From NCBI RefSeq assembly GCF_003569045.1, contig NZ_BFCB01000001.1, forward strand, positions 186,001 to 250,000: a stretch of 64,000 nucleotides of DNA, written 5' to 3'. Shown in pieces: positions 16,601 through 26,910 of this stretch; within the stretch, counting starts at the first letter, position 1; every line of letters starts with the position of its first letter. The notes beneath the pieces were generated by a model. The model did not search any database, had not been told where the DNA came from, and was given only the letters and a program-made list of their open reading frames with translations. The DNA is from Aggregatilinea lenta. GTDB lineage: Bacteria > Chloroflexota > Anaerolineae > Aggregatilineales > Aggregatilineaceae. The translations under genes and the position numbers were made by a program.

Positions 16601-17314
16601 ATGCCACTGCTTGAGGTCGAGAACCTCCATACCTACTACGGAAAAATCCACGCCCTGAAGGGTGTCTCGCTCACGGTCGAAGAGGGCGAAATCGTGACCC
16701 TGATCGGCGGTAACGGCGCGGGCAAAACTACCACGCTCAACAGCATTTGCAGCGTCGTCAGGAGCAGCGAAGGGCGCGTCACTCTCAACGACGAGGACAT
16801 CACGCACCTATCCGCGCACCACGTCGTGGAGCGCGGCATCGTGCAATCGCCGGAAGGCCGCAAGATCTTCGCACGCCTGACCGTGATGGAAAACCTCGAA
16901 ATGGGGGCGTTCACGCGCCACGACACGCAGGAAGTTGCCCGCGACCTGGAATTCGTGTTCCACACCTTCCCGCGCCTGCGCGAGCGCCAGAGCCAGCTCG
17001 GCGGCACGCTGTCGGGCGGGGAGCAGCAGATGCTCGCCATTGGCCGGGCGCTGATGGCGCGCCCGCGCATCCTGCTGTTGGACGAGCCGTCGATGGGCCT
17101 CGCGCCGCTGCTGGTGCGCGACATCTTCCGCATCATCGTCTATCTGAACGAGCGCGACACGACGATCCTGCTCGTCGAGCAGAACGCGCTGATGGCGCTG
17201 GCCATCGCGCACCGGGGCTACGTGCTCCAGACGGGCCGCATCATCCTGTCGGACACCGCCGAGGCGCTGCGCCAGAATGAGACGGTCCGTGCGGCGTACC
17301 TGGGCGAGCACTAG
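16601..17314 (+). CDS. livF: Branched-chain amino acid ABC transporter ATPase LivF
   Basis: Second ATPase of the heteromeric importer, 237 residues, normal for LivF. Walker A is GGNGAGKTTTLN at about residue 38, the signature is LSGGEQQMLAIGRAL, and Walker B is ILLLDEPSMGLAPLLV, where SMGLAP is the LivF hallmark. The start MPLLEVENLHTYYGKIHAL matches the family. It closes the livJ-H-M-G-F operon; a small lipoprotein gene begins 28 bases later on the same strand and may share the transcript. Confidence 0.95.
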   Translation: MPLLEVENLHTYYGKIHALKGVSLTVEEGEIVTLIGGNGAGKTTTLNSICSVVRSSEGRVTLNDEDITHLSAHHVVERGIVQSPEGRKIFARLTVMENLEMGAFTRHDTQEVARDLEFVFHTFPRLRERQSQLGGTLSGGEQQMLAIGRALMARPRILLLDEPSMGLAPLLVRDIFRIIVYLNERDTTILLVEQNALMALAIAHRGYVLQTGRIILSDTAEALRQNETVRAAYLGEH

Positions 17315-17342
17315 CCGCCTGTGTGAGGGGGAGCAAGCTTCC

Positions 17343-17858
17343 GTGAAACGACTGAGCACCTTACTGATAACGCTGGCGGCGCTGGCGCTGCTCGTCTCCG
17401 CGTGCGGCAGCAGCCCCAAAGCCCGCGCGCGCGACATGGTCACCTATCTGCCCGAAGACATCGGTGAATGGGAACTGGCCGAGCGCACCGAGCTGTTGAG
17501 CAGCACCATCACCAGCATGGGCCACATCACGCTGTCGTACGAAGGCCCGGACGGCGCGCTGGCGTACATCGTCGTGGAGGCGCATCCCTCGGATGATGCC
17601 GCCGACGTGGCGATGGTCACCCGCGAGCGCGGGCTTCGCCTCGACGGGCTGACGCTCGAAGCCGACCGCGCGCCGCAGCAGGCGACCGCGCAGATCGCGC
17701 AGACGGATCGCGTGCGCTACGCCCTGCTGCACGAGGGCGATCTGGTGGTCGAGATCGACGCCATCGCCGCCGAAGGCGAGGACCCCGTCAGCGACGAGAA
17801 CTTCGCCGCCCTATTGGACGCCATCCGCGTCGGGCTGGCGCTGACCGCCGAAGAGTAG
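17343..17858 (+). CDS. Small putative lipoprotein of unknown function
   Basis: 171-residue exported protein. From GTG 17343 the product starts KRLSTLLITLAALALLV and ends its signal in the lipobox LVSAC, so it should be lipid-anchored by Cys19. The rest (RDMVTYLPEDIGEWELAER onward) is a single small domain, with alternating predicted strands and helices, that I do not recognise. An in-frame frame extends upstream into livF but lacks the signal logic. GGGGAG lies ahead of the GTG. The link to amino acid uptake is positional only. Confidence 0.75.
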   Translation: MKRLSTLLITLAALALLVSACGSSPKARARDMVTYLPEDIGEWELAERTELLSSTITSMGHITLSYEGPDGALAYIVVEAHPSDDAADVAMVTRERGLRLDGLTLEADRAPQQATAQIAQTDRVRYALLHEGDLVVEIDAIAAEGEDPVSDENFAALLDAIRVGLALTAEE

Positions 17859-17880
17859 CAAGCACGGATTCCGGTGTTTC

Positions 17881-17912
17881 AGCGGCGCGCTTCCAGACGA
17901 GAACGCGCCGCT
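17881..17912 (+). terminator. Likely terminator after the lipoprotein gene
   Basis: 9-bp stem AGCGGCGCG / CGCGCCGCT with a 14-base loop, followed by TTGTGTG. The T-tract is poor, so efficiency is uncertain. Confidence 0.5.
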
Positions 17913-17951
17913 TTGTGTGCCATCACACCCGGCAGGCATGACCTCCGTGCG

Positions 17952-17979
17952 TTGCAAGTCCTGGCGCGCGCATTATACT
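17952..17979 (+). promoter_or_regulatory. Candidate promoter of the transketolase gene
   Basis: TTGCAA at 17952-17957 and TATACT at 17974-17979, 16-base spacer, ending 84 bases before the transketolase start. Confidence 0.5.
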
Positions 17980-18063
17980 CTCTGTCCGGTGGACACACCC
18001 GGTTAACGATGCGATCCGCAGGCCAACAACGGGCCTGCTAAGAGACGTTTATGGAAGGGACCC

Positions 18064-20073
<2,010 letters not shown>

Positions 20074-20104
20074 ACGCAGCGGTTGGCGATTAGCTAAAAA
20101 CAAA

Positions 20105-20132
20105 GGGCAGGTCGGCGTGACCTGCTCTTTTT
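20105..20132 (+). terminator. Intrinsic terminator of the transketolase gene
   Basis: Stem GGGCAGGTC / GACCTGCTC with loop GGCGT, followed by a run TTTTTG. Confidence 0.75.
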
Positions 20133-20162
20133 GTGTGCCCGTTTCCTGGGTGGCATCACCGC

Positions 20163-20407
20163 GACCTCACCCCCGGCCCCTCTCCAATCTGGGTTGGAGA
20201 GGGGAGACAAGCAAAATCCAGTGGCTCGGTAGGGGCAATTCATGAATTGTCCACAAACACAGGCTGCATTTTCCCCTTCCCTCCGCGTGCGTGGGGGAAG
20301 GGGCCAGGGGATGGGGGGCGTAGGGGCGTATAGCGATACGCCCCTACTACAAGAAACCGCGTACGGCAGAGAATAAAAAATCGGGCGGGTTAGAAACCCG
20401 CCCCTAC
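20163..20407. repeat. Intergenic palindrome cluster (R1 plus several R3 units)
   Basis: Fills most of the gap between tkt and the CoA-transferase gene. R1 unit at 20163-20208; R3 units at 20229-20252 (core AATTCATGAATT), 20320-20347 (outer arms GTAGGGGCGTA and TACGCCCCTAC) and 20383-20403 (arms GGGCGGGTT and AACCCGCCC). No coding signal is seen here. Confidence 0.8.
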
Positions 20408-20463
20408 AAAATCGCGTCTATTCCGCCTCGTGTTGGCTGAAACCTGACCGCTGAAGGCTGCGT

Positions 20464-21315
20464 TCAATCCAGCACGCCCTCGGCGGCGAGGATCCCGCGC
20501 AGATGGTCGCGCCGGGCGGCCCCGGCCAGCGTCTCCAAGCGTCGTATCGCCAGCGGATCGATCTCCTCGCGCAGCAGCCGGACCTCCTCCGGCATGGGCG
20601 GCTGCGTCTCGTGCAGGTCCGGCGCGACGTCTAGCTCGAAGCCAGTCTTGGCGCGCACGCGCTCGAAGCGCACGCCGGGATGCAGCGACGTCAGCCGCAG
20701 GCGTCCGCCCGCCCAATCGAACTGTCCCAGGTCCGAGATCAGGTAACATGGCCCGCTGCCGTGCGTGCGAGCTGGGCTGTGCCCCAGGCCGCTCACGTAA
20801 TCGACCTGCGGCACGAACACGGCGCGCGAGTGGCGCGGCACGTACATGTACATCTGCGTGGCGTGGGTCGAGACGTCGGGAATGCCTGCCGCGCCGGGCA
20901 GCCGCAGCCGGGGCGCGGCGTAGTTCCGCCCGATGGCGAGATTGTTGAAGTTGCCCGCCGCATCCACCTGGCCAGGCCGGAAGAACTCTTTCGGGGCCAG
21001 CGTGGGCAGCAGGTCCGCCGCCAACGAGACGAAACTGGCGTGCGCCAGCGCCTTGCCCAGCCACATCTCTTCGGCGCGGGCGATGCCCAACGGGGCGGCC
21101 TCCTGCACGAAGCCCTGCCCGACGGCGGATGCGAAACAGGCGTTGGGCGCGTGCGTGCGCTGCGCCAGGATGTAACCCGCCGCGACGAGCGGCGTCGCCA
21201 TGCCCTGGGCAAGCAAATCGCCGTCGTGCACCTGCCTTGAGATGCAGACGGCGATCAGCTCGTCGATTGTATACTCCGCGATCGTGTAATCCATGACAGG
21301 ATTCGATGTCACCAT
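20464..21315 (-). CDS. CoA-transferase-family protein, beta-type subunit
   Basis: 283-residue protein with the class I CoA-transferase beta-subunit fold (GctB/IpdB-like). The diagnostic region is AAGYILAQRTHAPNACFASA. In GctB-type enzymes this place holds a catalytic Glu in an ESG context; here the line reads FASA, so the Glu appears replaced by Ala, as in hydrolase-like or inactive relatives. The alpha-type partner is encoded 2.3 kb upstream on the same strand, with two protease genes between. ATG 21315 shares its A with the stop of the metallopeptidase gene (TGATG), so translation is coupled. Substrate unknown. Confidence 0.7.
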   Translation of the reverse strand: MVTSNPVMDYTIAEYTIDELIAVCISRQVHDGDLLAQGMATPLVAAGYILAQRTHAPNACFASAVGQGFVQEAAPLGIARAEEMWLGKALAHASFVSLAADLLPTLAPKEFFRPGQVDAAGNFNNLAIGRNYAAPRLRLPGAAGIPDVSTHATQMYMYVPRHSRAVFVPQVDYVSGLGHSPARTHGSGPCYLISDLGQFDWAGGRLRLTSLHPGVRFERVRAKTGFELDVAPDLHETQPPMPEEVRLLREEIDPLAIRRLETLAGAARRDHLRGILAAEGVLD

Positions 21316-22013
21316 CAGTTGCGGCGGTTGCCACCAAACACCAGCGACGCGTAATACATCAGCGTCAGCAGTGACGTGAACACGGCGGCCACGTAAGTGA
21401 ACGCGGCGGCGGTCAGGATCGCGCGCGAGCCGCTACGGTCCTGCGCGGTCGCCAGCAGACCGTTCTGTTCCAGCATCTTCAGGCCGCGGCGGCTGGCGTC
21501 TAGCTCAACCGGCAGCGTCACGACCGTGAACAGCGTCGCGCCCGCGAACAGGATCAGGCCGATCGTCGCCAGCCCGGTCGCGTTGAGGAACAGCCCTGCG
21601 ATGATCAGCAGGATGCCGATCGACGGGCCAAACCGCGCGCCTGGCAGCAGCGCCGTACGCAGACCCATCAGCAGGCTGTTCTGCTGGTGCTGCTGGACAT
21701 GTCCCAACTCGTGCGCAGTGACGGCCATCGCCGCCACGGACGGCTGCATCGCCACACCCTGCGACAGGCGCACCACGCCGCGCTGCGGATCGAAGTGGTC
21801 GCTCAACTGGCCGCCCGTCACCTCGACCGAGATCGGTTCGATGCTGCCGCTGCGCATCAGGATCTGCGCCGTCTGCTGGCCGTTCACGCTGCGGCTGTTG
21901 GCCGTCTGGCCCCACTTACGGTATGCGGACTGAATCCACATCTGCGCCAGGCCGGTGATCACCAGCGTAGGCAGCATCACAAACAAGAGGTAGTTCGGAT
22001 CCCAGTAAAACAT
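21315..22013 (-). CDS. Membrane zinc metallopeptidase, YugP family
   Basis: Integral membrane protease of 232 residues. After an N-terminal helix (YLLFVMLPTLVITGLAQMWI) comes the zinc motif AVTAHELGHVQQHQ (HExxH), and a later acidic ligand region LPVELDASRRGLKMLEQNG. Three further hydrophobic segments follow. ATG 22013 with GGAGGA five bases upstream is preferred over a longer in-frame start at 22088. The family is widespread in bacteria; its substrates are poorly known. It is coupled by a one-base overlap to the CoA-transferase beta gene and lies downstream of an S41 protease. Confidence 0.88.
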   Translation of the reverse strand: MFYWDPNYLLFVMLPTLVITGLAQMWIQSAYRKWGQTANSRSVNGQQTAQILMRSGSIEPISVEVTGGQLSDHFDPQRGVVRLSQGVAMQPSVAAMAVTAHELGHVQQHQQNSLLMGLRTALLPGARFGPSIGILLIIAGLFLNATGLATIGLILFAGATLFTVVTLPVELDASRRGLKMLEQNGLLATAQDRSGSRAILTAAAFTYVAAVFTSLLTLMYYASLVFGGNRRN

Positions 22014-22205
22014 CGTTCCTCCAGCTCCAGGTTCGCCGAGACAACCCGACTCAATCCAATAACGCCGGCCCGCGAGCGCAGCGCTCAAGCGGACCGTACG
22101 TTGATTTTAAGCTCGACTTGCGATGATATTATCCCATTTCTTAGGGGGATCACCTATCAGAGCGGGATAAGAAGCCCGTCAGAGCCGGGTAAGAAAACGC
22201 CCGCC

Positions 22206-23462
22206 TCACTGCGCGACGGCATCCGGCTCGGCCACACTCGGCTGGACCGGCTCGCCGCTGCGCAAAATGGTCAGCGCGGCTTCGAGCTGCGGATCGGGCA
22301 TGGTCGCCGGGTCGTAGACCTCGCCCGCCTCGATCTCGAACGGCACGATCACGTCCGGATCGATGCCGACTTCGCTGACCGAGCGCCCACCGGGCGTATA
22401 CCAGCGCGACACAGTGATCCGCACGCCGCCGCCGTTGGAGAGCGAGTGCCACGTCTGCACCGAGCCTTTGCCGAAGGTCTTGGTCCCGACGATCGTCGCG
22501 CGATGGTTGTCTTGCAGCGCGCCCGCGATCAGCTCCGAGGCGCTGGCGCTGCCCGCGTCGACCAGCACGACCATCGGCACGTCCGGCGCGATGGCGTTTT
22601 CGAGCGCGTCGTAGGTACGCTCGCGCTCCGGCCCGCGCTCGATGACGACTGTACCCTGCTGCATGAACGCGCTGGCGACTTCGATCGAGGTGGTCAGGTA
22701 GCCGCCGGGGTTGCCGCGCACGTCGAGCACAAGGCCCTTGAGGTGGTTGGCATCCATCGCTTCCAGGGCGTCGCGCAGCTCCTGCGACGAACTGAACTCG
22801 AACTGGCTGAGCCGCACGTAACCGATGTCGCCGTCCAGCACGCGGTACGCCACGCTGGCGACCGTGATACGCTCGCGGGCCACTTCAACGTCGAGCAGAT
22901 CCGTTTCACTGGGCCGCTTGATGCCCAGATCGACCGTGGTCCCGGCAGGGCCGCGCACCTGCGCGATGATCTCGTTCTGGTCCAGGCCGGTGATGTCCTC
23001 GCCCTCGACCTCGACGATCACGTCGCCAGGCATCAAGCCCGCCGCCTGCGCGGGCGATCCGTCCATGATCGTGACCAGATACAGGCCGCCGGTCGACTCG
23101 TCGGTGCGCACCGTCGCGCCGATGCCTTCGTACTCGCCGCTCATGGACTCGTTGATCTGCGCGAACGTGTCCGGAGTCATGTAGCCCGTGTGCGGATCGC
23201 CGAGCGAGTCCAGCATGCCGTTCAGCGCGCCTTCCATCAGGGCCGTGTCGTCCATCGAATCGACGTAGTTGTCGTGCAGCAGCGTCCAGGTTTCCCAAAA
23301 CGGCGCAAATAATTCGTCCGTGCCGCTCGATCCCGTCTGCGCCTGGACAGCGGTGCTCGGCTGGTGCGCGCCGAAGATATAGCCTATCGCAAAGACCATC
23401 ACCAACGCGGTCATCGCAACGCTGACCGTCGCCATCTTCCGGTACAATCTCAGCCTGTGCAT
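22206..23462 (-). CDS. C-terminal processing protease, S41 family
   Basis: Secreted or membrane-anchored serine protease, 418 residues. The N-terminal segment MATVSVAMTALVMVFAIGYI is a signal anchor. Next are the CTP N-terminal domain (WTLLHDNYVD, MLDSLGDPHTGYMTP), a PDZ domain at about residues 110-190 (GLYLVTIMDGSPAQAAGLMP), and the catalytic domain with Ser in VDAGSASASELIAGAL and Lys in TKTFGKGSVQTW. All catalytic parts are present. Such enzymes trim C-termini of exported proteins. It sits in a minus-strand cluster between the two CoA-transferase genes. Confidence 0.93.
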   Translation of the reverse strand: MHRLRLYRKMATVSVAMTALVMVFAIGYIFGAHQPSTAVQAQTGSSGTDELFAPFWETWTLLHDNYVDSMDDTALMEGALNGMLDSLGDPHTGYMTPDTFAQINESMSGEYEGIGATVRTDESTGGLYLVTIMDGSPAQAAGLMPGDVIVEVEGEDITGLDQNEIIAQVRGPAGTTVDLGIKRPSETDLLDVEVARERITVASVAYRVLDGDIGYVRLSQFEFSSSQELRDALEAMDANHLKGLVLDVRGNPGGYLTTSIEVASAFMQQGTVVIERGPERERTYDALENAIAPDVPMVVLVDAGSASASELIAGALQDNHRATIVGTKTFGKGSVQTWHSLSNGGGVRITVSRWYTPGGRSVSEVGIDPDVIVPFEIEAGEVYDPATMPDPQLEAALTILRSGEPVQPSVAEPDAVAQ

Positions 23463-23581
23463 ACCCTTGCTCCATTGCTGTGCGTTCTTGCGTAGATTAT
23501 ACGCCGAATCGCCGGGCAGGTGGATAAATACTAGATGAGACTGGCGGGGGAAAAAAACCGCAGCAGCGGATGTGATGCGGC

Positions 23582-24391
23582 TCAGGCGCGGCCCGCCAGC
23601 CGGTCCACATAGGCGTCGAACGCGTCCCCGGCGCAGGCGTCCATGTAGCGCAGAATTTCGCCGCCCGCGACAGGGTAATTAGGGTAACACGAGGTCGGCC
23701 ACGCGCCGCGCGGCGCTTCCACCACGCCCGTGACCAGTATGCCGGGCAGATCCGCGTCGTCCAGGCGGTCCACGACGCGTTCGGCGGTGACGATAACATG
23801 TTCTGCGACAACACACAGTTCCGGGTCGATGCCCAGGTTCTTGTTCAGACGCGCGTTGCCGTGACGGTCTGCGACCAGCGCATGCAGCACGGCGACGTCC
23901 GCCGAGATCGCTGGGAATGCGATCAGCTCGTCGCCGCTGTACGGATCGCGCACGGTTTTCACGTCGGGCCGCAGCCGGGGCAGATCGGTCCCCTGCCACG
24001 CATGGGACGGCATGAAACCCACGCCCGCCATGCGTGCGCGGATGCCCATCGCTATGCTGGCTTCGGTTTCCTCGATCACCTGGATGCTGCCCGCACTGGC
24101 CGCCTGCGTGAACATCGGCGCGAGGCCGAACGCTTCCAGGCCAAAGTAGCAGGTCCGCGTGCGCGCCACGCAGCCCGCGCCAACCAGCAGATCGGATTCG
24201 TATCCGGCGGTGAAAGCTAACAGGGTGAGATCGGTAGGGGGATGGGGTCGCCGCAGCAGCTCGGTGACGAACGCTACCGGGCGGCGATAGAGCAGATTTC
24301 CGCCGAGCGCCAGGGTCATACCCGGCTGGACGAGGCTTGCCGCCTCCGCCAGGGACACCCGGCGGTCCGGGTCCAGGCGCATTTTGGTCAC
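23582..24391 (-). CDS. CoA-transferase-family protein, alpha-type subunit
   Basis: 269-residue class I CoA-transferase alpha-like protein (GctA/IpdA-like). Family features are SLAEAASLVQPGMTLALGGN near residue 15, LTLLAFTAGYESDLLVGAG, the YFGLEAFGLAP block and SADVAVLHALVADRHGNAR. I chose GTG 24391 because AGGG lies just upstream; ATG 24382 three codons later is an alternative. It starts 13 bases after a 38-residue membrane peptide gene. The beta-type partner is encoded downstream past two protease genes, an unusual split. With both subunits present a transferase or CoA-ester hydrolase is likely; the substrate is unknown. Confidence 0.75.
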   Translation of the reverse strand: MTKMRLDPDRRVSLAEAASLVQPGMTLALGGNLLYRRPVAFVTELLRRPHPPTDLTLLAFTAGYESDLLVGAGCVARTRTCYFGLEAFGLAPMFTQAASAGSIQVIEETEASIAMGIRARMAGVGFMPSHAWQGTDLPRLRPDVKTVRDPYSGDELIAFPAISADVAVLHALVADRHGNARLNKNLGIDPELCVVAEHVIVTAERVVDRLDDADLPGILVTGVVEAPRGAWPTSCYPNYPVAGGEILRYMDACAGDAFDAYVDRLAGRA

Positions 24392-24404
24392 GGTGTGCCC
24401 TGCG

Positions 24405-24521
24405 TTAGAACAACCCCGGCAGCAGCACGCTGCCGGGCAGCGTAGCCAACTGCATCGCGCCTGCGGCCAAGCCGACCAGCAGCACCAGGAACAAAAACGC
24501 GCCGAAAACACGCTTAACCAT
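24405..24521 (-). CDS. 38-residue hydrophobic membrane peptide
   Basis: Very short gene at the head of the CoA-transferase/protease cluster. The product is MVKRVFGAFLFLVLLVGLAA followed by GAMQLATLPGSVLLPGLF: two basic residues and one membrane helix. ATG 24521 is preceded by GAGG with a five-base spacer, a good ribosome site, and the stop lies 13 bases before the next gene. A perfect 9-bp hairpin (CCCGGCAGC / GCTGCCGGG, 24415-24437) overlaps its 3' end. Function unknown; it could be a leader for translational coupling or a small membrane factor. Confidence 0.55.
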   Translation of the reverse strand: MVKRVFGAFLFLVLLVGLAAGAMQLATLPGSVLLPGLF

Positions 24522-24889
24522 AACAGCCTCGATGGATCGATGAACGGATGTGGTGGCTCACACCACGCTGCACTTATACCAGCCCCGGCGTGAAAAGTCC
24601 AGATCCGGCGCGGCAGCGGCGGGCAAAGGCATGGCGCGCACCCATTTTCTGACGACAAGTGTCTGAGAACGATTGGGCCGCCAAGAACCGGTAGCATTTG
24701 AGGGCGGCGCGGATAGGCTGCCGGTTATAGCAATGAATCTGGCGATGGATAGTTTTCTTTAATTAAAGTGTGAAATATCTCTCGATGTTGAAGCATGTCG
24801 TTTAACAGAATACACTTTGATTGTAGGCCATCCGCTATGCGTAGTATTGAGCAACAACCTTTCTTTATCCGAAATAGAAGGAGAATACA
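24522..24889. other. Divergent intergenic region before the SnoaL-like gene
   Basis: Changes from GC-rich to clearly AT-rich toward the right. It holds a palindrome CTTTAATTAAAG at 24757-24768 and a candidate plus-strand promoter at 24788-24816. No gene was found in it. Confidence 0.5.
24788..24816 (+). promoter_or_regulatory. Candidate promoter of the SnoaL-like gene
   Basis: TTGAAG at 24788-24793 and TACACT at 24811-24816, spacer 17 bases, 74 bases before the start codon. Confidence 0.4.
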
Positions 24890-25309
24890 ATGTCTACTGA
24901 ACAAAATAAGGCATTAGCTCATCGATTGATCGAGGAAATACTCAACCAGCGCAACATGAGCGTGATCGACGAGATCTTTTCGCCCGACTTCGTTGAGAAC
25001 GAAGAACTCCCGCCTGGTGTACCGCCCGGTCGTGAAGCTCCCCGAGCATTGTTCGGTATGCTGCACAGTGCTTTCCCAGACTTCAAAGCCACAATTAAGC
25101 AGATAATTGCCGAAGGTGACAAGGTGGTATTGTATATGACGTGGACTGGTACTCAGGAAGGCGAGTTGTTGGGCATTCCACCAACCGGCAAGCGTGTGTC
25201 TTTTGATGTCATAGACATTGTTGGTATTGCTGACGGCAAGCTTGTCGAACATTGGGGCATCATGGATAGCGCGAAGATGATGCAGCAGCTTGGCGCCGTG
25301 CCCGGATAA
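24890..25309 (+). CDS. SnoaL-like / ester cyclase-type protein
   Basis: 139-residue protein with the compact NTF2-like cone fold of the SnoaL and ester-cyclase family. The recognisable parts are LIEEILNQRNMSVIDEIFSP near the start, the central AFPDFKATIKQIIAEGDKVV, and the C-terminal FDVIDIVGIADGKLVEHWGI. Members act as small-molecule isomerases, cyclases or hydrolases, or have no known activity. AAGGAG precedes ATG 24890. Base composition is more AT-rich than the neighbours, hinting at later acquisition. It stands alone between divergent and convergent neighbours, so context gives no role. Confidence 0.85.
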   Translation: MSTEQNKALAHRLIEEILNQRNMSVIDEIFSPDFVENEELPPGVPPGREAPRALFGMLHSAFPDFKATIKQIIAEGDKVVLYMTWTGTQEGELLGIPPTGKRVSFDVIDIVGIADGKLVEHWGIMDSAKMMQQLGAVPG

Positions 25310-25405
25310 AGCTCGCGCTCTGCGTCTACGCGAGCCTGGTGCACTCGCCGGGTTGATTGGAGTGTGGCCGGAGGTGAAGTCACCCCCGCATCCCCGCACA
25401 AAAAA

Positions 25406-25434
25406 GTAGGGACGTATAAGCCATACGCCCCTAC
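25406..25434. repeat. R3 intergenic palindrome
   Basis: Outer arms GTAGGGACGTAT and ATACGCCCCTAC around a short loop, between the convergent SnoaL-like and citrate synthase genes. It may act as a bidirectional transcription stop, but lacks T-tracts. Confidence 0.65.
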
Positions 25435-25473
25435 CAAAGTCACAACGGTTCGGAATCGCCGGAACGGGCGAGA

Positions 25474-26619
25474 TTACCGCTCGTCGATGGACGTCCAGAC
25501 CTGATCGACCGGGCCGATGTAAGTTCCGCGCGGGCGGATCAGGCGGTTGTCGTGCCACTGCTCGATGATGTGCGCCGTCCAACCAGCCACCCGCGACATG
25601 GCGAACAGCGGCGTCATCATGTCCGTCTCGATGCCGATGGCGTCGAGCACAATCGCGCTGTAGTAGTCCACGTTGGGGAACAGCTTGCGCTCGATGAAAT
25701 ACTCGTCGGCCAGGGCCAGTTCTTCCAGCTCCAGCGCCACGTCGATGAGCTTGCAGTTCTGGGTATAGTCACACAGCGCTTCGGCGTGCTTCTTGAGCAC
25801 AGTGGCACGCGGGTCCATCGCCTTATAGACACGGTGACCGATGCCCATGATGCGGCGGCCCTTGCCCTTGACCTCGCGCTCAAACCATTCCTTCGTGTTG
25901 CCGAAGTCCGCGATCTCGTTGAACATGCGCATCGCCGCTTCGTTCGCGCCGCCGTGCTTGGGCCCCTTGAGCGAGCCAATCGCGGCAGTGATTGCGCTGT
26001 ACATGTCGCCGTCGGTGCTGGTCACCACGCGCGCGGTAAACGTGCTGGCGTTCATGCCGTGGTCAGCCAGCAGCACGAGGTAGACGTTGAGCGCGTCGAT
26101 CTCGGTCTGGTTCGGCTCGTGGCCCTTGAGCATGTAGATGAAGTTCTCTGCAATGCCCATGTCCTCGCGCGGCTCAACCACCGGCTTGCCAGAACGAATC
26201 CGTTCCCACGCGGCAATGATCGTCGGCATCTTCGCCGTCAGGCGCATCGCCTTGCGCAGATTCGCGTCGGGGCTGTTGTCTTCGGCGGCGGGATCGTACA
26301 GGCCCAGCGCGGAAACCGCCGTACGCAGCACGGCCATCGGATGCGCGCTCACCGGGTAACGGTACATGCCCTCAAGCTCGTCTTCGGGCAGGCACATTTC
26401 GTCCACTAACGTCGCCTTGAACCGCTCCAACTCGACCTTATTCGGCAGCCGGACGTTCCACAGCAGGAAGACGATCTCCGAAAACGACGCGTGCTCGGCT
26501 AAGTCGAGGATGTCGTAGCCGCAGTACGTCAGCTTCCCGATATCGCCTTGAACGCGGCTGAGCCGCGTATCGGCAATGACGACGCCTTCCAATCCTTTTT
26601 TCTGTTCTGCTTCTGCCAT
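25474..26619 (-). CDS. gltA: Citrate synthase
   Basis: First enzyme of the TCA cycle, joining acetyl-CoA and oxaloacetate; 381 residues, the short bacterial/archaeal form. Catalytic regions visible are LLADHGMNASTFTARVVTS near residue 187 with the active His, MGIGHRVYKAMDPRA near residue 258 with the second His, and EYFIERKLFPNVDYYSAIVL with the conserved C-terminal block and the following Asp region. I chose ATG 26619 with AAGGAG seven bases upstream; the longer frame to 26784 is rejected. It is divergent from the succinate dehydrogenase operon, and a palindrome overlaps its candidate -35 box. Confidence 0.95.
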   Translation of the reverse strand: MAEAEQKKGLEGVVIADTRLSRVQGDIGKLTYCGYDILDLAEHASFSEIVFLLWNVRLPNKVELERFKATLVDEMCLPEDELEGMYRYPVSAHPMAVLRTAVSALGLYDPAAEDNSPDANLRKAMRLTAKMPTIIAAWERIRSGKPVVEPREDMGIAENFIYMLKGHEPNQTEIDALNVYLVLLADHGMNASTFTARVVTSTDGDMYSAITAAIGSLKGPKHGGANEAAMRMFNEIADFGNTKEWFEREVKGKGRRIMGIGHRVYKAMDPRATVLKKHAEALCDYTQNCKLIDVALELEELALADEYFIERKLFPNVDYYSAIVLDAIGIETDMMTPLFAMSRVAGWTAHIIEQWHDNRLIRPRGTYIGPVDQVWTSIDER

Positions 26620-26802
26620 GTATGTGCTCCTTAACAGCAGTTTGGGTAAAACCAGGGCGTAAAAAACTTCCCGCGTTTGCGCTTGGCGGCGGGAAAGCGA
26701 AGCGCAAAAATGCCAATTGGGGAATCCAGCTTGCCAGAGGCGTCGAAGTCGTTGAGGTGCTGGCTTAGGCCGTCGTTTGAGCATAATCGCTTCTGAAGAT
26801 AG

Positions 26803-26831
26803 AGTATATCATCGGATTATTTTGGTAACAA
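26803..26831 (-). promoter_or_regulatory. Candidate promoter of the citrate synthase gene
   Basis: On the minus strand TTGTTA (26826-26831) and TATACT (26803-26808) with an exact 17-base spacer, 184 bases upstream of the start codon. Confidence 0.6.
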
Positions 26832-26853
26832 ACGATCTTAATTAGAGATTGTT
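26827..26853. promoter_or_regulatory. Imperfect palindrome overlapping the citrate synthase -35 box
   Basis: A 27-base element with perfect 5-bp outer arms AACAA and TTGTT and partial inner symmetry (8 of 13 pairs). Its place between the divergent citrate synthase and sdh genes suggests a shared TCA-cycle operator; this is inference. Confidence 0.35.
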
Positions 26854-26910
26854 AATAGGGCGCTTGATGGACGCCCAGAAGGGCAGAAAAGAGGCTGCCG
26901 CGCACGAGAG

